Assembly: GCF_001244545.1 (NCBI RefSeq)
Contig: NZ_LN852694.1
Coordinates: 254,172-318,171, forward strand
DNA from: Candidatus Stoquefichus sp. SB1
GTDB lineage: Bacteria > Bacillota_I > Bacilli_A > Erysipelotrichales > Coprobacillaceae
Length of the DNA stretch: 64,000 bases
Direction: 5' to 3'
Shown: positions 22,670 through 32,256 of the stretch, one piece after another
How the letters are laid out: each line of letters opens with the position of its first letter
Numbering within the stretch: position 1 is the first letter of the stretch
The notes under the pieces: model-generated
What the model was told of the DNA's origin: nothing
The model's input: the letters and a program-made list of their open reading frames with translations, nothing else
Databases searched by the model: none
Translations under genes and position numbers: made by a program

Positions 22670-23785
22670 ATGTTAAATGATAAGGATTTTGAAGAACTTA
22701 TAAGACCAATTATTGATATGTACAATGAAATGGAGTACGAATTACTTTTAGAAGTAGCAAGAAGATTTGAAACATATCGTAATGTTGGTGGAAGCCTTGA
22801 ATGGTATGTTGCTAAATTGGATGAATTAGGTGGTCTTAATCAAGAGGCTATTAAGATTATTGCTAAGTATTCAAAACGAAGTGAAACAAAAATTAAGCAG
22901 ATGTTAAATGATGCTGGCTATAAATCAATTCCTATTGCAGAGTTTAGAGAAGTCTATAAAGCACGTGGAACATTAATCAATCCTGATGCCATTAATATAG
23001 CAAGAGTTATAGAAAATTCATATATTGAGGCACAAGAGACATTTAAGTTAATCCATACAAAAGCATTAGAGGGTACAAAAAAGGCTTACATGGACGTTCT
23101 AAATCAATCTTATTTAGAGGTAAGTGGTGGCTACTATGATTACAATACATCTATTCAAAATGCTTGTAAGAAAATGGCTAAGCAAGGAATAACATGTGCG
23201 ACTTATCTAAGAAATGGTAAAGAGGTTAAGATGTCGATTGAATCAGTTGTTCGTAGAGATACATTAACAATGGCTAATCAGATGGCTAACAAAGCGAATG
23301 ATAAGTTTATTTATGATATGCAAGCAAAACATGTTTATGTAAGTGAGCATATGGGTGCTAGAAACAGTGGTATTGCTTGGCAGAATCATGAAAGTTGGCA
23401 AGGTCAAGTTTATCTTATTAATGGCAGTGATGATCATTACAAAAATTTTGAATTGACAACAGGATATGGCAAGGTTGATGGATTGGCTGGTGTGAATTGC
23501 AGACATTATCATTATGCTTTCTTTCCAGGTTTTAGCACAATGCCTAAAAGATTAGTTGATGATGAAGAAAACTCTAAATTGTATGAATTGATTCAAAAGC
23601 AACGATATTATGAACGTGGTATTCGTAATTGGAAAAAGCAACTTGCAATCTATGAAGGATTGAATGATGAAATAAACATTGTTCGTTGTAAGAAGAAAAT
23701 AAAGCAATGGCAAAATAGCTTACAACAGTTCATTAATGAGCATGATGAATTGAAACGTGACTATATGAGAGAAAGAGTTTATTAA
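22670..23785 (+). CDS. Minor capsid protein (Phage_min_cap2/MuF-like)
   Basis: 371 residues. Helical N-terminal half, then RRDTLTMANQMANKANDKF, YVSEHMGARNSG, HESWQGQVY and VNCRHYHYAFFPG, the signature of the phage minor capsid protein 2 family. It is packaged with the portal and may be injected. The C-terminus is a charged helix without a toxin domain; the toxin-like protein is a separate gene upstream. Confidence 0.88.
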   Translation: MLNDKDFEELIRPIIDMYNEMEYELLLEVARRFETYRNVGGSLEWYVAKLDELGGLNQEAIKIIAKYSKRSETKIKQMLNDAGYKSIPIAEFREVYKARGTLINPDAINIARVIENSYIEAQETFKLIHTKALEGTKKAYMDVLNQSYLEVSGGYYDYNTSIQNACKKMAKQGITCATYLRNGKEVKMSIESVVRRDTLTMANQMANKANDKFIYDMQAKHVYVSEHMGARNSGIAWQNHESWQGQVYLINGSDDHYKNFELTTGYGKVDGLAGVNCRHYHYAFFPGFSTMPKRLVDDEENSKLYELIQKQRYYERGIRNWKKQLAIYEGLNDEINIVRCKKKIKQWQNSLQQFINEHDELKRDYMRERVY

Positions 23786-23799
23786 GGAGGCTTGATAAA

Positions 23800-23968
23800 A
23801 TGAGACAGAAACGACGGTCTAACAGACCACTGGCATAGATATGTTGTAAAGCAAGATAAAACATTCTATGATCAACAATTGAATATTAATGTACATAAAA
23901 CTATTTACAAATGTGCCATATGCGGATATGAGCATGTTGAAAGAACCTATTTTCTAAAACGAAGATAG
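23800..23968 (+). pseudogene. Frameshifted small zinc-knuckle gene
   Basis: ATG 23800 (AAGGAGG site) opens MRQKRRSNRPLA and stops. The +1 frame from the same place reads DGLTDHWHRYVVKQDKTFYDQ and on through YKCAICGYEHVERTYFL to TAG 23966. The second part looks protein-like, with a CxxC knuckle, but has no start. A one-base indel near the beginning, or a programmed shift, would join them. Confidence 0.45.
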
Positions 23969-23989
23969 GTTTTTAATTTGACCTGAATA

Positions 23990-24060
23990 AGTCAGTAAAC
24001 TATTTGCTACTCGACACGAGTATAAGTGTGAATCCAAGAGAGGGACCGACCTCTATAAAA
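23990..24060 (+). promoter_or_regulatory. Structured leader before scaffold and capsid genes
   Basis: TACTCG/CGAGTA (24008-24022) with a three-base loop and AGAGG/CCTCT (24039-24054) with loop GACCGA form two tight hairpins upstream of the scaffold ribosome site. The capsid genes need very high expression, so an RNA stabilising or translation-enhancing leader is a reasonable guess. Confidence 0.4.
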
Positions 24061-24076
24061 AGGTGAGGAGGATATT

Positions 24077-24580
24077 ATGGATATTTTAGATATTATTGGA
24101 AATTATGGAATTACCATTCCAGAAGATCAACAAGAAAATTTAAGAAAAGACGTCTTAAAAAGCTATAAGAGTGTTAATGAGTACAACAAGGTGGTTGGAG
24201 AAAGAGATACTCTTGTAACAGCAAAGCAAAATTTTGAAACACAAGTAGGTGCTCTAACAACAAAGGTCAATGCCTATGAAACAGACATCAATAAAATGTC
24301 TACTCAATTAAATGGTTATATCTGTAAAGAAAAAGTCACAAAAGCAGGCATTGATCAATCATTTGTAGGATATGTGACACATGAAGTCAATCAGCTTGTA
24401 ACAGAGACTAAAGACTTCGATACTGCTTTAGGTGAGTACATTGAAAGCAACCCACAATTTAAAGCAGGTCAAAAAATTAAAGTTAAATCAGGTCCAGACT
24501 TAGATGGTGAAGGTGGTAAAACAAAATCTACAAGTCAGAGAATGACAGAAGCTATCTTAGTTGGAGCAGGAAAAAAATAG
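24077..24580 (+). CDS. Scaffolding protein (GP20-like)
   Basis: 167 residues. A coiled-coil centre (YNKVVGERDTLVTAKQNFETQ and onward to about 95) and a basic C-terminus (QKIKVKSGPDLDGEGGK) fit the phage minor structural/scaffold GP20 family, which guides capsid assembly and leaves the prohead. Location directly before the capsid gene supports this. Confidence 0.82.
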   Translation: MDILDIIGNYGITIPEDQQENLRKDVLKSYKSVNEYNKVVGERDTLVTAKQNFETQVGALTTKVNAYETDINKMSTQLNGYICKEKVTKAGIDQSFVGYVTHEVNQLVTETKDFDTALGEYIESNPQFKAGQKIKVKSGPDLDGEGGKTKSTSQRMTEAILVGAGKK

Positions 24581-24592
24581 GAGGAAAAGAAA

Positions 24593-25705
24593 ATGGCAGA
24601 AATAGATGTAATTTTAAGAAGTGGAACAGAGGCAATTATTCCAGAAGAAGTATCGCATGAGATTATTCAAGGAGCGGTCGCACAATCAGCAGTGTTAAGT
24701 ATTTTTAGAAGATTACCTAACATGGCATCAAACAAATATAAAATGCCTGTATTAGATATGCTACCAATGGCATATTTTGTTAATGGCGATACAGGTCAAA
24801 AGAAAACAACAAAAATGGCATGGAAAAATAAATATATTATTGCAGAAGAAATCGCAGTTATCGTACCTATTCCAGAAGCTGTATTAGATGATGCTAGAGA
24901 TAGTGGGTATGATATTTGGAGTGAAGTTACACCTCGTGTACAGGAATCATTTGGTAAAGTTATTGATAATGCAATTATGTTTGATGTACAAAAGCCATCA
25001 ACTTGGCGTGACGGTTTAGTAAAATCTGCGATTGCAGCTGGTAATGTTGTTACTTCAACAGGTGATATCTTTATTGATTTATTTGGTGAAGATGGTTTGG
25101 AAGCGAAAGTTGAAAATAGTGGATTCATCCCTAATGGTGCTATTTCAAGTGTACAAATGAGAGGTAAATTAAGAGGGGTGCGTGATGATAACAAGAATCC
25201 TATCTTCATGAAATCTATGTCAGATGGTAATACAACTTATGCATTAGATGGTATGCCTATGTCATTCTTAGTTAATGGTGCTTGGGATACAACAAAAGCC
25301 CATATGATTATGGGTGATATGTCACAAGCAGTTTACTCTATTCGTCAGGACATGACAGTTAAGTTATTAACAGAAGCGGTCATTCAAGATACTGATGGAT
25401 CTATCATTTACAACTTAGCACAACAAGATATGGTGGCATTAAGATTTGTTATGCGTTTAGGTTGGGAATTACCAAACCCTATCAATGCATTAAGCCCAAA
25501 TGAAGCAACTCGTTTCCCATTTGCTGTTTATGTACCTCAAGCAACACCAGCACCTGCTAATTTATCTTTAGATGAAGGGAACACATTAGAATCACCTTAT
25601 AAATCAATGACAAAAGATGAATTAAAGGCGTTGTTAGATGAACAAGGTATTCAATACACAACATCTATGACAAAAGATGAATTAATCGCTTTATTGGAGG
25701 TATAA
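24593..25705 (+). CDS. Major capsid protein with C-terminal HeH domain
   Basis: 370 residues, HK97-fold capsid family: ILRSGTEAIIPEEVSHEIIQ, then PMAYFVNGD, AEEIAVIVPIPEAVLDD and the late RLGWELPNPINALSPN. After a TPAPAN linker the last 36 residues, SMTKDELKALLDEQGI and SMTKDELIALLEV, form a HeH/LEM-like helix-extended-loop-helix module displayed on or near the capsid surface. Such modules may bind DNA or other partners. Confidence 0.9.
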   Translation: MAEIDVILRSGTEAIIPEEVSHEIIQGAVAQSAVLSIFRRLPNMASNKYKMPVLDMLPMAYFVNGDTGQKKTTKMAWKNKYIIAEEIAVIVPIPEAVLDDARDSGYDIWSEVTPRVQESFGKVIDNAIMFDVQKPSTWRDGLVKSAIAAGNVVTSTGDIFIDLFGEDGLEAKVENSGFIPNGAISSVQMRGKLRGVRDDNKNPIFMKSMSDGNTTYALDGMPMSFLVNGAWDTTKAHMIMGDMSQAVYSIRQDMTVKLLTEAVIQDTDGSIIYNLAQQDMVALRFVMRLGWELPNPINALSPNEATRFPFAVYVPQATPAPANLSLDEGNTLESPYKSMTKDELKALLDEQGIQYTTSMTKDELIALLEV

Positions 25706-25707
25706 AA

Positions 25708-26124
25708 ATGTATGCCGATTACGAGTTTTACACAACTAAATATTTTGGTGAACTCGTAAGTGATACAGAGTATCCAAAATATGAATTAAAGGCACGTGAT
25801 GAGCTCAACTATTACACACGTATGCGAATTCCTTTCGTTAATGAAGATAAGATGAATAAAGTCAAGATGTGTGAATGCAAGCTCATTGACTTGCTTTATA
25901 ACTATGATCAGGAAGTCAAGAAAATCAAAGAGTACGAAGATAAGTCAATTCAAGGTGTGGTTGCTAGTGAAACGGTTGGAAAGCAATCTGTTTCATATCA
26001 AAAAGCAACATTAAGAGACATTAAAGTTGTTGAGAAGGAACGTGATGAAATGATTAGCAAGATTATTAGAAAGAACCTATCTATGACAGGTTTGCTATAT
26101 AGAGGTATTGGATATGTTCAATAA
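25708..26124 (+). CDS. Head-tail connector protein
   Basis: 138 residues, directly after the capsid gene. MYADYEFYTTKYFGELV and ELKARDELNYYTRMRIP are typical of the gp6/gp15-like head completion adaptor that binds beneath the portal. The rest is helical. Overlaps the next gene by 11 bp. Confidence 0.75.
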   Translation: MYADYEFYTTKYFGELVSDTEYPKYELKARDELNYYTRMRIPFVNEDKMNKVKMCECKLIDLLYNYDQEVKKIKEYEDKSIQGVVASETVGKQSVSYQKATLRDIKVVEKERDEMISKIIRKNLSMTGLLYRGIGYVQ

Positions 26125-26503
26125 GGATATTACAATCTTTAATAAACTGTATAATAAGGAAAAAAGAACAGATGTCTATAAAAGAACAGTTCTTAAAGGC
26201 GTACATACAGAAATGACACAATCAAGCGATTTTACAGATAAGGAAATGCGAGCAAATGATACATTATTTGTCAGCATTCCTTTTTCCTTTGAAGGATATG
26301 TAAAACCAAAAGAATATCAAGAAAACTTTCTAGATAAATGGACATTGCAAGAGGGAGATATCATTGTTGTTGGAGTGATTGAAAATGATATTGACAGTCC
26401 AAAATATCTCAAACATCTAGACGATTCTTATACAATTAAATCGGTTGATGTTATTGATTATTCTGTAACATGTCTAAATCATTTTGAGGTTTATGCATCA
26501 TGA
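26114..26503 (+). CDS. Head closure protein (DUF6751-like)
   Basis: 129 residues from ATG 26114, with AGAGG eight bases upstream. KDITIFNKLYNKEKRTDVYKRTVLKGVH, read in parts, and a beta-rich body ending YTIKSVDVIDYSVTCLNHFEVYA match DUF6751, a head closure or stopper component. The position in the canonical connector order supports it. Confidence 0.75.
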   Translation: MFNKDITIFNKLYNKEKRTDVYKRTVLKGVHTEMTQSSDFTDKEMRANDTLFVSIPFSFEGYVKPKEYQENFLDKWTLQEGDIIVVGVIENDIDSPKYLKHLDDSYTIKSVDVIDYSVTCLNHFEVYAS

Positions 26504-26937
26504 GAACGACAGTCAATATTGATTTAAAGAACGCTGATGAAATTATCAAATCACATGGCTTGGCACCTGGTGGCATGATACAGAAAATGCTAACAAGTGA
26601 GATACAAAGGATAAGCGATCCTTTTGTACCGTTTGATAGTAGTTTTCTTAAGAATCATGTGGTATTTGCACATGACTACACATGGTTTGAACATGTGGCA
26701 CCATATGCAAGATATCATTGGTTTGGAAAACTAATGGTTGATCCTCAAACAAAGAAAGGCGCTTTCTTTAATCCTTCCTATGGCTTTTGGTCTAGACCTA
26801 ATACTCAAAAAGTCTTGACAGAAACACCTATGAAGTATTCAGGAGCACCACAAAGAGGTCCGAAATGGGTTGAAAGAGCATGGGCGCAACATGGTGATGA
26901 AATATTATCAAATCTAGAAAGGAAATTAATGAAATGA
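26500..26937 (+). CDS. Minor capsid/neck protein (gp10-like)
   Basis: 145 residues overlapping the previous gene. DYTWFEHVAPYARYHWFGK and APQRGPKWVERAWAQHG are typical of the minor capsid / HK97 gp10-like tail-completion family joining neck and tail. Confidence 0.78.
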   Translation: MRTTVNIDLKNADEIIKSHGLAPGGMIQKMLTSEIQRISDPFVPFDSSFLKNHVVFAHDYTWFEHVAPYARYHWFGKLMVDPQTKKGAFFNPSYGFWSRPNTQKVLTETPMKYSGAPQRGPKWVERAWAQHGDEILSNLERKLMK

Positions 26938-27368
26938 CAATTATAGAAAGTGTTAGGAATTACATTCTCTCATGTCCTTATTTAAAGGACTTGAAAAAAG
27001 TAAATGTCAATTTCTTGCCTAAGAATGTTGATAACTGTTCGATTGAGGAAATACCTAGTCCTAATGGAAATATTGTTAAAAGTTATCTAGATGGAACAAC
27101 TGAAAGAGAATTTAACTTCGTATTCGCTTGTATTTTTGATTATAGTGAAGATTTAGAAACAAACATAGAAAATAGTGGATTCTTTGAAAACTTCCAAAAG
27201 TGGATAGAAAACAACGAATTAAACGAAGTCTATCCTAATTTAGGAGAAGGACTTGATCCATTTTCTATTGAAGTAACAACAACAGGCTATTTATATTACA
27301 TACCTGAAAAAAAAGATAGAGCAATCTATCAGATACAATTAAAACTATTATATGTAAAGGAGAATTAA
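26934..27368 (+). CDS. Tail terminator protein (minor capsid 3-like)
   Basis: 144 residues. TIIESVRNYILSCPYLKDLKKVNVNFL, read in parts, and a C-terminal beta hairpin GYLYYIPEKKDRAIYQIQLKLLYV fit the tail terminator fold that caps the tail tube. Last connector gene before the major tail protein. Confidence 0.75.
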   Translation: MTIIESVRNYILSCPYLKDLKKVNVNFLPKNVDNCSIEEIPSPNGNIVKSYLDGTTEREFNFVFACIFDYSEDLETNIENSGFFENFQKWIENNELNEVYPNLGEGLDPFSIEVTTTGYLYYIPEKKDRAIYQIQLKLLYVKEN

Positions 27369-27369
27369 A

Positions 27370-27915
27370 ATGGTAAAACCAGTAAGAGTTAAAAGAAGTC
27401 AGTTTGCCTCATTTTTAAACGTTACTCCAACAGGAGATATACAAAAATGGGGTAGAATGGGTGTGGGTATTACAAGTGCTAGTGTTTCTTATAACCCAAC
27501 AGTCAATGAGGAACAATATATTCATCAAGATAGTGGAAATAAAGAAGTAGACAGTTACGCACCAACAATGGCAGGCGAACAAACAGCATTTAAAGGTGAT
27601 GAAGTGTTTGACTATATTGACAGTTTGCGTCAAACTCGTGCAGTTGGTAATGATGCGAAAACTGAGTTGTTGATGGTTTATATTTATGACAAGGAAGCAG
27701 AGGGTAAATATAAGGCAGAAAAGCAAGAAGTGACTATCTCTGTAAATGAGTTTGGTGGAGAAGCAGGTGGAGCAGTTACTTTATCTTATGATATTGGTTT
27801 CTGTGGTGAAGCCGAGGCAGGAACTGCAACAATTGTTGATGGAGTTGTCACATTTACTAAAAATAGTACACCAGCACCTGCAAATGTATTGAATGAAGGA
27901 AAGGCTACAAAATAG
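27370..27915 (+). CDS. Major tail protein
   Basis: 181 residues. MGVGITSASVSYNPTVNEEQYIHQDSG, read in parts, then EVFDYIDSLRQTRAVGNDAKTEL are typical of siphophage tube proteins. The C-terminus TPAPANVLNEGKATK resembles the capsid protein's TPAPAN linker at both protein and DNA level. A terminator overlaps the stop codon, as expected for a highly expressed gene. Confidence 0.87.
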   Translation: MVKPVRVKRSQFASFLNVTPTGDIQKWGRMGVGITSASVSYNPTVNEEQYIHQDSGNKEVDSYAPTMAGEQTAFKGDEVFDYIDSLRQTRAVGNDAKTELLMVYIYDKEAEGKYKAEKQEVTISVNEFGGEAGGAVTLSYDIGFCGEAEAGTATIVDGVVTFTKNSTPAPANVLNEGKATK

Positions 27916-27932
27916 TAGCTTTTCTTTTTTTA
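27900..27932 (+). terminator. Terminator overlapping the tail protein stop
   Basis: AAAGGCTAC (27900-27908) pairs with GTAGCTTTT (27915-27923), including one G-T pair, followed by CTTTTTTTAT. It would lower expression of the downstream chaperone and tape measure genes relative to capsid and tube. Confidence 0.8.
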
Positions 27933-27944
27933 TAGGAGGAAATT

Positions 27945-28397
27945 ATGGAAAAATTAAGAGTTGCAAGGAAAAATGAGTATGTGATTGAGGTTAATGATAA
28001 AGGGGAAACAATTTCATTGAATCCTGATGATCCTGAATTAATGCTAAAATGCGACAATGCATTACAGAAAGTCAAGAAGTTTGAAAGTGAAATGAAAATC
28101 GAGGAACAAATCATTGATAAACGTCAAGATGAAAAGACTGATTATCTTCTTAGCAAGAATGATAGAGCAAAAGCCGAATTATTGGCTAAGACGTTTAAGA
28201 AAATGCGTGAGGCTGTTAATGAGTTCTTAGGCAAAGATGCATGTCAAAAAATATTTGGTGATACCAATTATATTGGAATGTTTGAAGATCTGTTTGAACA
28301 GTTGGAGCCACACTTTATCGCATTAAAACTTAATGCAGAAAAACTTAAGGAAGAAATCGTCAATAAATACACAGATGAGGATGAAGAAGAATTGTAA
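27945..28397 (+). CDS. Tail assembly chaperone
   Basis: 150 residues, between major tail protein and gp15-like gene in the place of the tail chaperone G. Helical, with KNDRAKAELLAKTFKKMREAVNEFLG and an acidic end YTDEDEEEL. It stops at the start of the next gene (TAATG). Unlike lambda G/GT there is no evident slippery site for frameshifting at the junction. Confidence 0.65.
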   Translation: MEKLRVARKNEYVIEVNDKGETISLNPDDPELMLKCDNALQKVKKFESEMKIEEQIIDKRQDEKTDYLLSKNDRAKAELLAKTFKKMREAVNEFLGKDACQKIFGDTNYIGMFEDLFEQLEPHFIALKLNAEKLKEEIVNKYTDEDEEEL

Positions 28398-28942
28398 TGA
28401 AATATCCAAAACATGTAACTATTGACGGTGTGAAATATCCAATCAATACAGATTTTAGAGTTGCATTAAAGTGTTTTGACATCATTAATGATGAGAATAT
28501 TAGTGATACAGAAAGAACCTATGCAGTTGTCTATAAGTTGTTTGGTTTCATTCCTAAAGATGAAGATATGCCTATCTTTGTTGAAAAAGTAGAGAAATAT
28601 CTAGCTTGTGGAGAGTCGCAAGAGCAACATAAAGAACGCAAGAAAGATATGGACTTTGAGCAAGACTTTAAGTACTTAGTCGCTAGTTTTATGAGTGATT
28701 ACCACATAAATCTTGTAGAAAGTGACATGCATTGGTATCAGTTTATTAATCTTATTCAAGGCTTTACAGAAAACAGTGTCATGAATCGTGTGAGAGATTT
28801 ACGCAATTATGATTTGAGTGAAGTCAAGGACCAAAAACAAAGAAATAAAATCATTAAGGCTCAACAGAGTGTTGCATTAAAAAGTGAATTAACACAGGAA
28901 GAGCAAGAGGCAATAGATGAATTTGAGTCATTGTTTAGATAG
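28397..28942 (+). CDS. Phage Gp15-family tail assembly protein
   Basis: 181 residues. KYPKHVTIDGVKYPINTDFRVALKCFDII, read in parts, and FKYLVASFMSDYHINLV followed by MHWYQFINLIQG are diagnostic of bacteriophage Gp15, the second tail assembly chaperone of Firmicute siphophages. Confidence 0.87.
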   Translation: MKYPKHVTIDGVKYPINTDFRVALKCFDIINDENISDTERTYAVVYKLFGFIPKDEDMPIFVEKVEKYLACGESQEQHKERKKDMDFEQDFKYLVASFMSDYHINLVESDMHWYQFINLIQGFTENSVMNRVRDLRNYDLSEVKDQKQRNKIIKAQQSVALKSELTQEEQEAIDEFESLFR

Positions 28943-28953
28943 GAGGTGACTCT

Positions 28954-31881
28954 ATGGCAGATGGAAGTATAAGAATTAATACCAAATTAGATAATGATGA
29001 GGTTAAAGGTGATATCAAGGACCTTGAAAAAATGGTTAGTGATTGTGCTAAGGGGATGTCTAGGCTTTTTAAAGGTGTTACAACTGATGACCTACAACAA
29101 GAGATAAATGATTTAAACAAGGCTATTAAAGAGAATGAACAATTCATTAAAGATAGTGAGAAGCAGATACAATCATACCAAAACAAGCTTAATAATATAG
29201 ATGCTGATAAGGGAATGTCATCTATCAAAAAGGAAATTGAACAATCAAATAAAGAAATAGAAAAAGGTAAAAAGAAAATTGAAGAGTATGAAAGAAAACT
29301 TGATGAATTAGATATCAAAAAGTCAACCATTACTGATGATGTAATTAAAAATAGTAGAATCGGTATGAATGATACTGATGAAAATGTGGATCGTAGAGTT
29401 GAACAGTCATTAAGTATGAATAAAGACTATCAAAAATTAATTTCTCAAGAGAATGAATTAGTTGCTAAAATAGATGAATATAGTTTAGGTATTAAAAAAG
29501 CAGAGAATAATCTATCTACTTTAAATAAAACATTAGCAAATACAAAAGAAACGTTATCAGATGACTATTCTAGTAATATTAAAAAATTATCAGAAGAAAC
29601 TGATAAGGCTAGAAACAAAGTTGAGATTTTATCTAATAAATTACAATCTTTAAAGAAAAATCTAAATATGGTAAAAGAGTCTGAAAAAACACGCTCTTCT
29701 TTAAAGGATACAACAAAAGAAACAAAGAATTTAGGTAATACAGTTGTGCAAACAACTGATAAAGGAATAAGAAAACTTGGTAGAATGGCTTTAGCAATCT
29801 TTAGTATTCGTACAGCATATACATTAGTCAGCAAAGCAGCTAATCAGTATCTGCAAACCAACGAAAATATGGCTAATCAAGTTCAAGGCATATGGACCAC
29901 TATGGGAAATGTGCTAGGTCCTATCATAAACACGATAGTCGGCTATATATCCAAATTTATTAGTTATATCAATGCGATTGTTAAAGCGTTGACTGGTGTA
30001 GATTTAATCGCAAGAGCGAACGCTAGTGCGTTAAAGAACCAAGCAAATGCAACAAAAGGTGTTGCTAAGGCTACGAAAGATGCTAATCGGCAACTTGCCT
30101 CGTTTGATGAAATGAACAAACTTAATTTTGATAAAGATAAATCATCAAGTGGTGGCAGTGATTTACAATTATTCACACCTGAAAGTTTAGATGTATCTGG
30201 TATTGCTGATAAGATGTCAAAATTATTTGAACCTTTAAAAAATGCTTGGGCTAATTATGGGGAAGATTTTACAAATTCTTTCAATTTTGCATTAGGTGAG
30301 ATTTGGAATTTAATTAAAAGTATTGGTAAAAGTTTTGAAGAAGTATGGCTAAATGGAACAGGAGAATTGACCTGTTCTTTAATTTTACAGATATTAATTG
30401 ATATATTTAATACTATTGGTAATATTGCAAGGCAATTTAGAATTGCTTGGGAATCTGCAGGTGTAGGGACAAAGATTATTCAAAACGTTTGGGATGTTGT
30501 TAATATTTTATTAGATGGTGTTAGAAAATTAACTAAATCATTGTCAGAATGGTCTGGTTCGATTAATTTTACACCAATTCTACAAAGTATTGAGAAATTA
30601 ACAGATAAACTTAAACCGCTAACAGAGTTAATAAGCGGAGCAGTATTGTGGGCATTTGAAAATGTCTTAGAACCTTTAGGAAGTTGGATAATAGAAGATA
30701 CATTACCAGCAACAATCGATATTCTTTCAGGAGCACTTAACATACTCACGAGTGTATTAGATGCATTAAGTGGACCAGCACAGACATTATGGGATAATTT
30801 TCTATCTCCAATAGCTAATTGGACAGGTGGCATTATTGTTACTGTTTTAGAAGGACTAGCAATTGTTTTAGAAACGATAGGCGACTGGATAAGTGATAAT
30901 CAAACAGCATTTACGATAATGGCGGTTGTCGCTGGAAGTCTTGCAACAGCGTTCGGATTAGTTCGAATTGCTTCATGGATAATGGTTGTAGGTTTTAATG
31001 CGGCTTCTGTTGCAGGCGGAGCATTATCGGCTGTTATGACATTTTTAACTTCACCTATTGCGCTTGTTGTTGCAGCAATAGGAGCAATCATTGCGATTGT
31101 TTCTTTATTAATTATTTATTGGGATGATGTATCAAAAGCAGCCTCTGACTGTTGGGATTGGATTTGTGAAAAATGGAATCAGGCAGGTGAATTCTTTAGT
31201 GGCATACTAGATAGTATTCACGGTGTGTTTGATAGTATTGGACAATGGTTCAATGATAGATTCGGTGAGGCTTATAATTCTATTTGTACTACTTTCAAGG
31301 ATACTGGTCTATTCTTTACTGGTGTTTGGTCTAATATCAAGAGTGCATTCGGAAATATTAGCGAGTGGTTTAGATCAACTTTCTCTAAGGCTTGGACCGC
31401 AGTTAAAAATGTGTTCTCTAGTGGTGGAAAAATTTTCGACGGTATTAAAGACGGAATCCTGAACGGACTAAAGGTAGTCATTAACGCTTTGATTAGTGGA
31501 ATTAATAAAGTTATAGCGATTCCATTCAATGGGATTAATTCTGCTCTGAAATCAATTAGAAATATAAGTTTTCTTGGTATTAGTCCATTCGGTTTCTTAG
31601 GAACAATAAGCGTACCACAAATACCTAAACTTGCTAAAGGTGGTATTGTAAACAATCCAGGTCCAGGAGTTAATATGGGTAACTATATTGCAGGAGAAAA
31701 AGGGCCAGAGGCTGTTATGCCTATCACAGATAGTCAATTCATTGCTGATTTCGCAGAAGAAATCGCTAAGAGAATTGATACAAGTCAGCCTATTAATATT
31801 GTTCTTAAGATAGGTGATAAAGAGTTCTACAAGTGGTTTATTAACATGAAAAAGAAATATGACTTTGTAATGGGAGGTTAG
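28954..31881 (+). CDS. Tape measure protein
   Basis: 975 residues. An N-terminal coiled coil of about 280 residues (KENEQFIKDSEKQIQSYQNKL type heptads), a hydrophobic middle with several transmembrane-like stretches (about 330-350, 650-720) and a C-terminal region with repeated W/D/F motifs and LAKGGIVNNPGPGVNMG, EKGPEAVMP, typical of tape measure ends. It sets tail length and helps DNA cross the membrane. No lysozyme or peptidase domain is evident. Confidence 0.92.
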   Translation: MADGSIRINTKLDNDEVKGDIKDLEKMVSDCAKGMSRLFKGVTTDDLQQEINDLNKAIKENEQFIKDSEKQIQSYQNKLNNIDADKGMSSIKKEIEQSNKEIEKGKKKIEEYERKLDELDIKKSTITDDVIKNSRIGMNDTDENVDRRVEQSLSMNKDYQKLISQENELVAKIDEYSLGIKKAENNLSTLNKTLANTKETLSDDYSSNIKKLSEETDKARNKVEILSNKLQSLKKNLNMVKESEKTRSSLKDTTKETKNLGNTVVQTTDKGIRKLGRMALAIFSIRTAYTLVSKAANQYLQTNENMANQVQGIWTTMGNVLGPIINTIVGYISKFISYINAIVKALTGVDLIARANASALKNQANATKGVAKATKDANRQLASFDEMNKLNFDKDKSSSGGSDLQLFTPESLDVSGIADKMSKLFEPLKNAWANYGEDFTNSFNFALGEIWNLIKSIGKSFEEVWLNGTGELTCSLILQILIDIFNTIGNIARQFRIAWESAGVGTKIIQNVWDVVNILLDGVRKLTKSLSEWSGSINFTPILQSIEKLTDKLKPLTELISGAVLWAFENVLEPLGSWIIEDTLPATIDILSGALNILTSVLDALSGPAQTLWDNFLSPIANWTGGIIVTVLEGLAIVLETIGDWISDNQTAFTIMAVVAGSLATAFGLVRIASWIMVVGFNAASVAGGALSAVMTFLTSPIALVVAAIGAIIAIVSLLIIYWDDVSKAASDCWDWICEKWNQAGEFFSGILDSIHGVFDSIGQWFNDRFGEAYNSICTTFKDTGLFFTGVWSNIKSAFGNISEWFRSTFSKAWTAVKNVFSSGGKIFDGIKDGILNGLKVVINALISGINKVIAIPFNGINSALKSIRNISFLGISPFGFLGTISVPQIPKLAKGGIVNNPGPGVNMGNYIAGEKGPEAVMPITDSQFIADFAEEIAKRIDTSQPINIVLKIGDKEFYKWFINMKKKYDFVMGG

Positions 31882-31884
31882 AAT

Positions 31885-32256
31885 ATGGCACAAAAACAAT
31901 TGCTTTATATAGACGGTTGGCTTGTGCCTAAGCTAACCAAATATGAGGTAGCCTATAACCGTTTATGGGCTGATGATAGTGGTAGAGATATGGCTGGAAA
32001 CAACAAGGCTACTCTTATAGGCATCTATCCTAAATTGCAAATTGAGGTAGGATCGTTTACAAAGTCCGAAATGTCCGAGTTTCTTAAAAGAGCAAATAAG
32101 GCAGAATTAAGTGTAACATGGTATGATGCAGAGGGAATGAAGAAACGTGAAAATATCTCCTATTATATAAATGACTTCACAATTTCTTTAAAAGGAAATG
32201 GTAATTACAAACCATTTAGTTTTAATCTTATTCCAAACAAAAAGAGGGTGCTCTAA
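31885..32256 (+). CDS. Distal-tail-type protein (DUF6711)
   Basis: 123 residues. YIDGWLVPKLTKYEVAYNRLWADDSGRDMAGNN, read in parts, is the DUF6711 signature; it lies right after the tape measure, where the distal tail hub begins. A beta-barrel is likely. Overlaps the next gene by one base. Confidence 0.8.
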   Translation: MAQKQLLYIDGWLVPKLTKYEVAYNRLWADDSGRDMAGNNKATLIGIYPKLQIEVGSFTKSEMSEFLKRANKAELSVTWYDAEGMKKRENISYYINDFTISLKGNGNYKPFSFNLIPNKKRVL

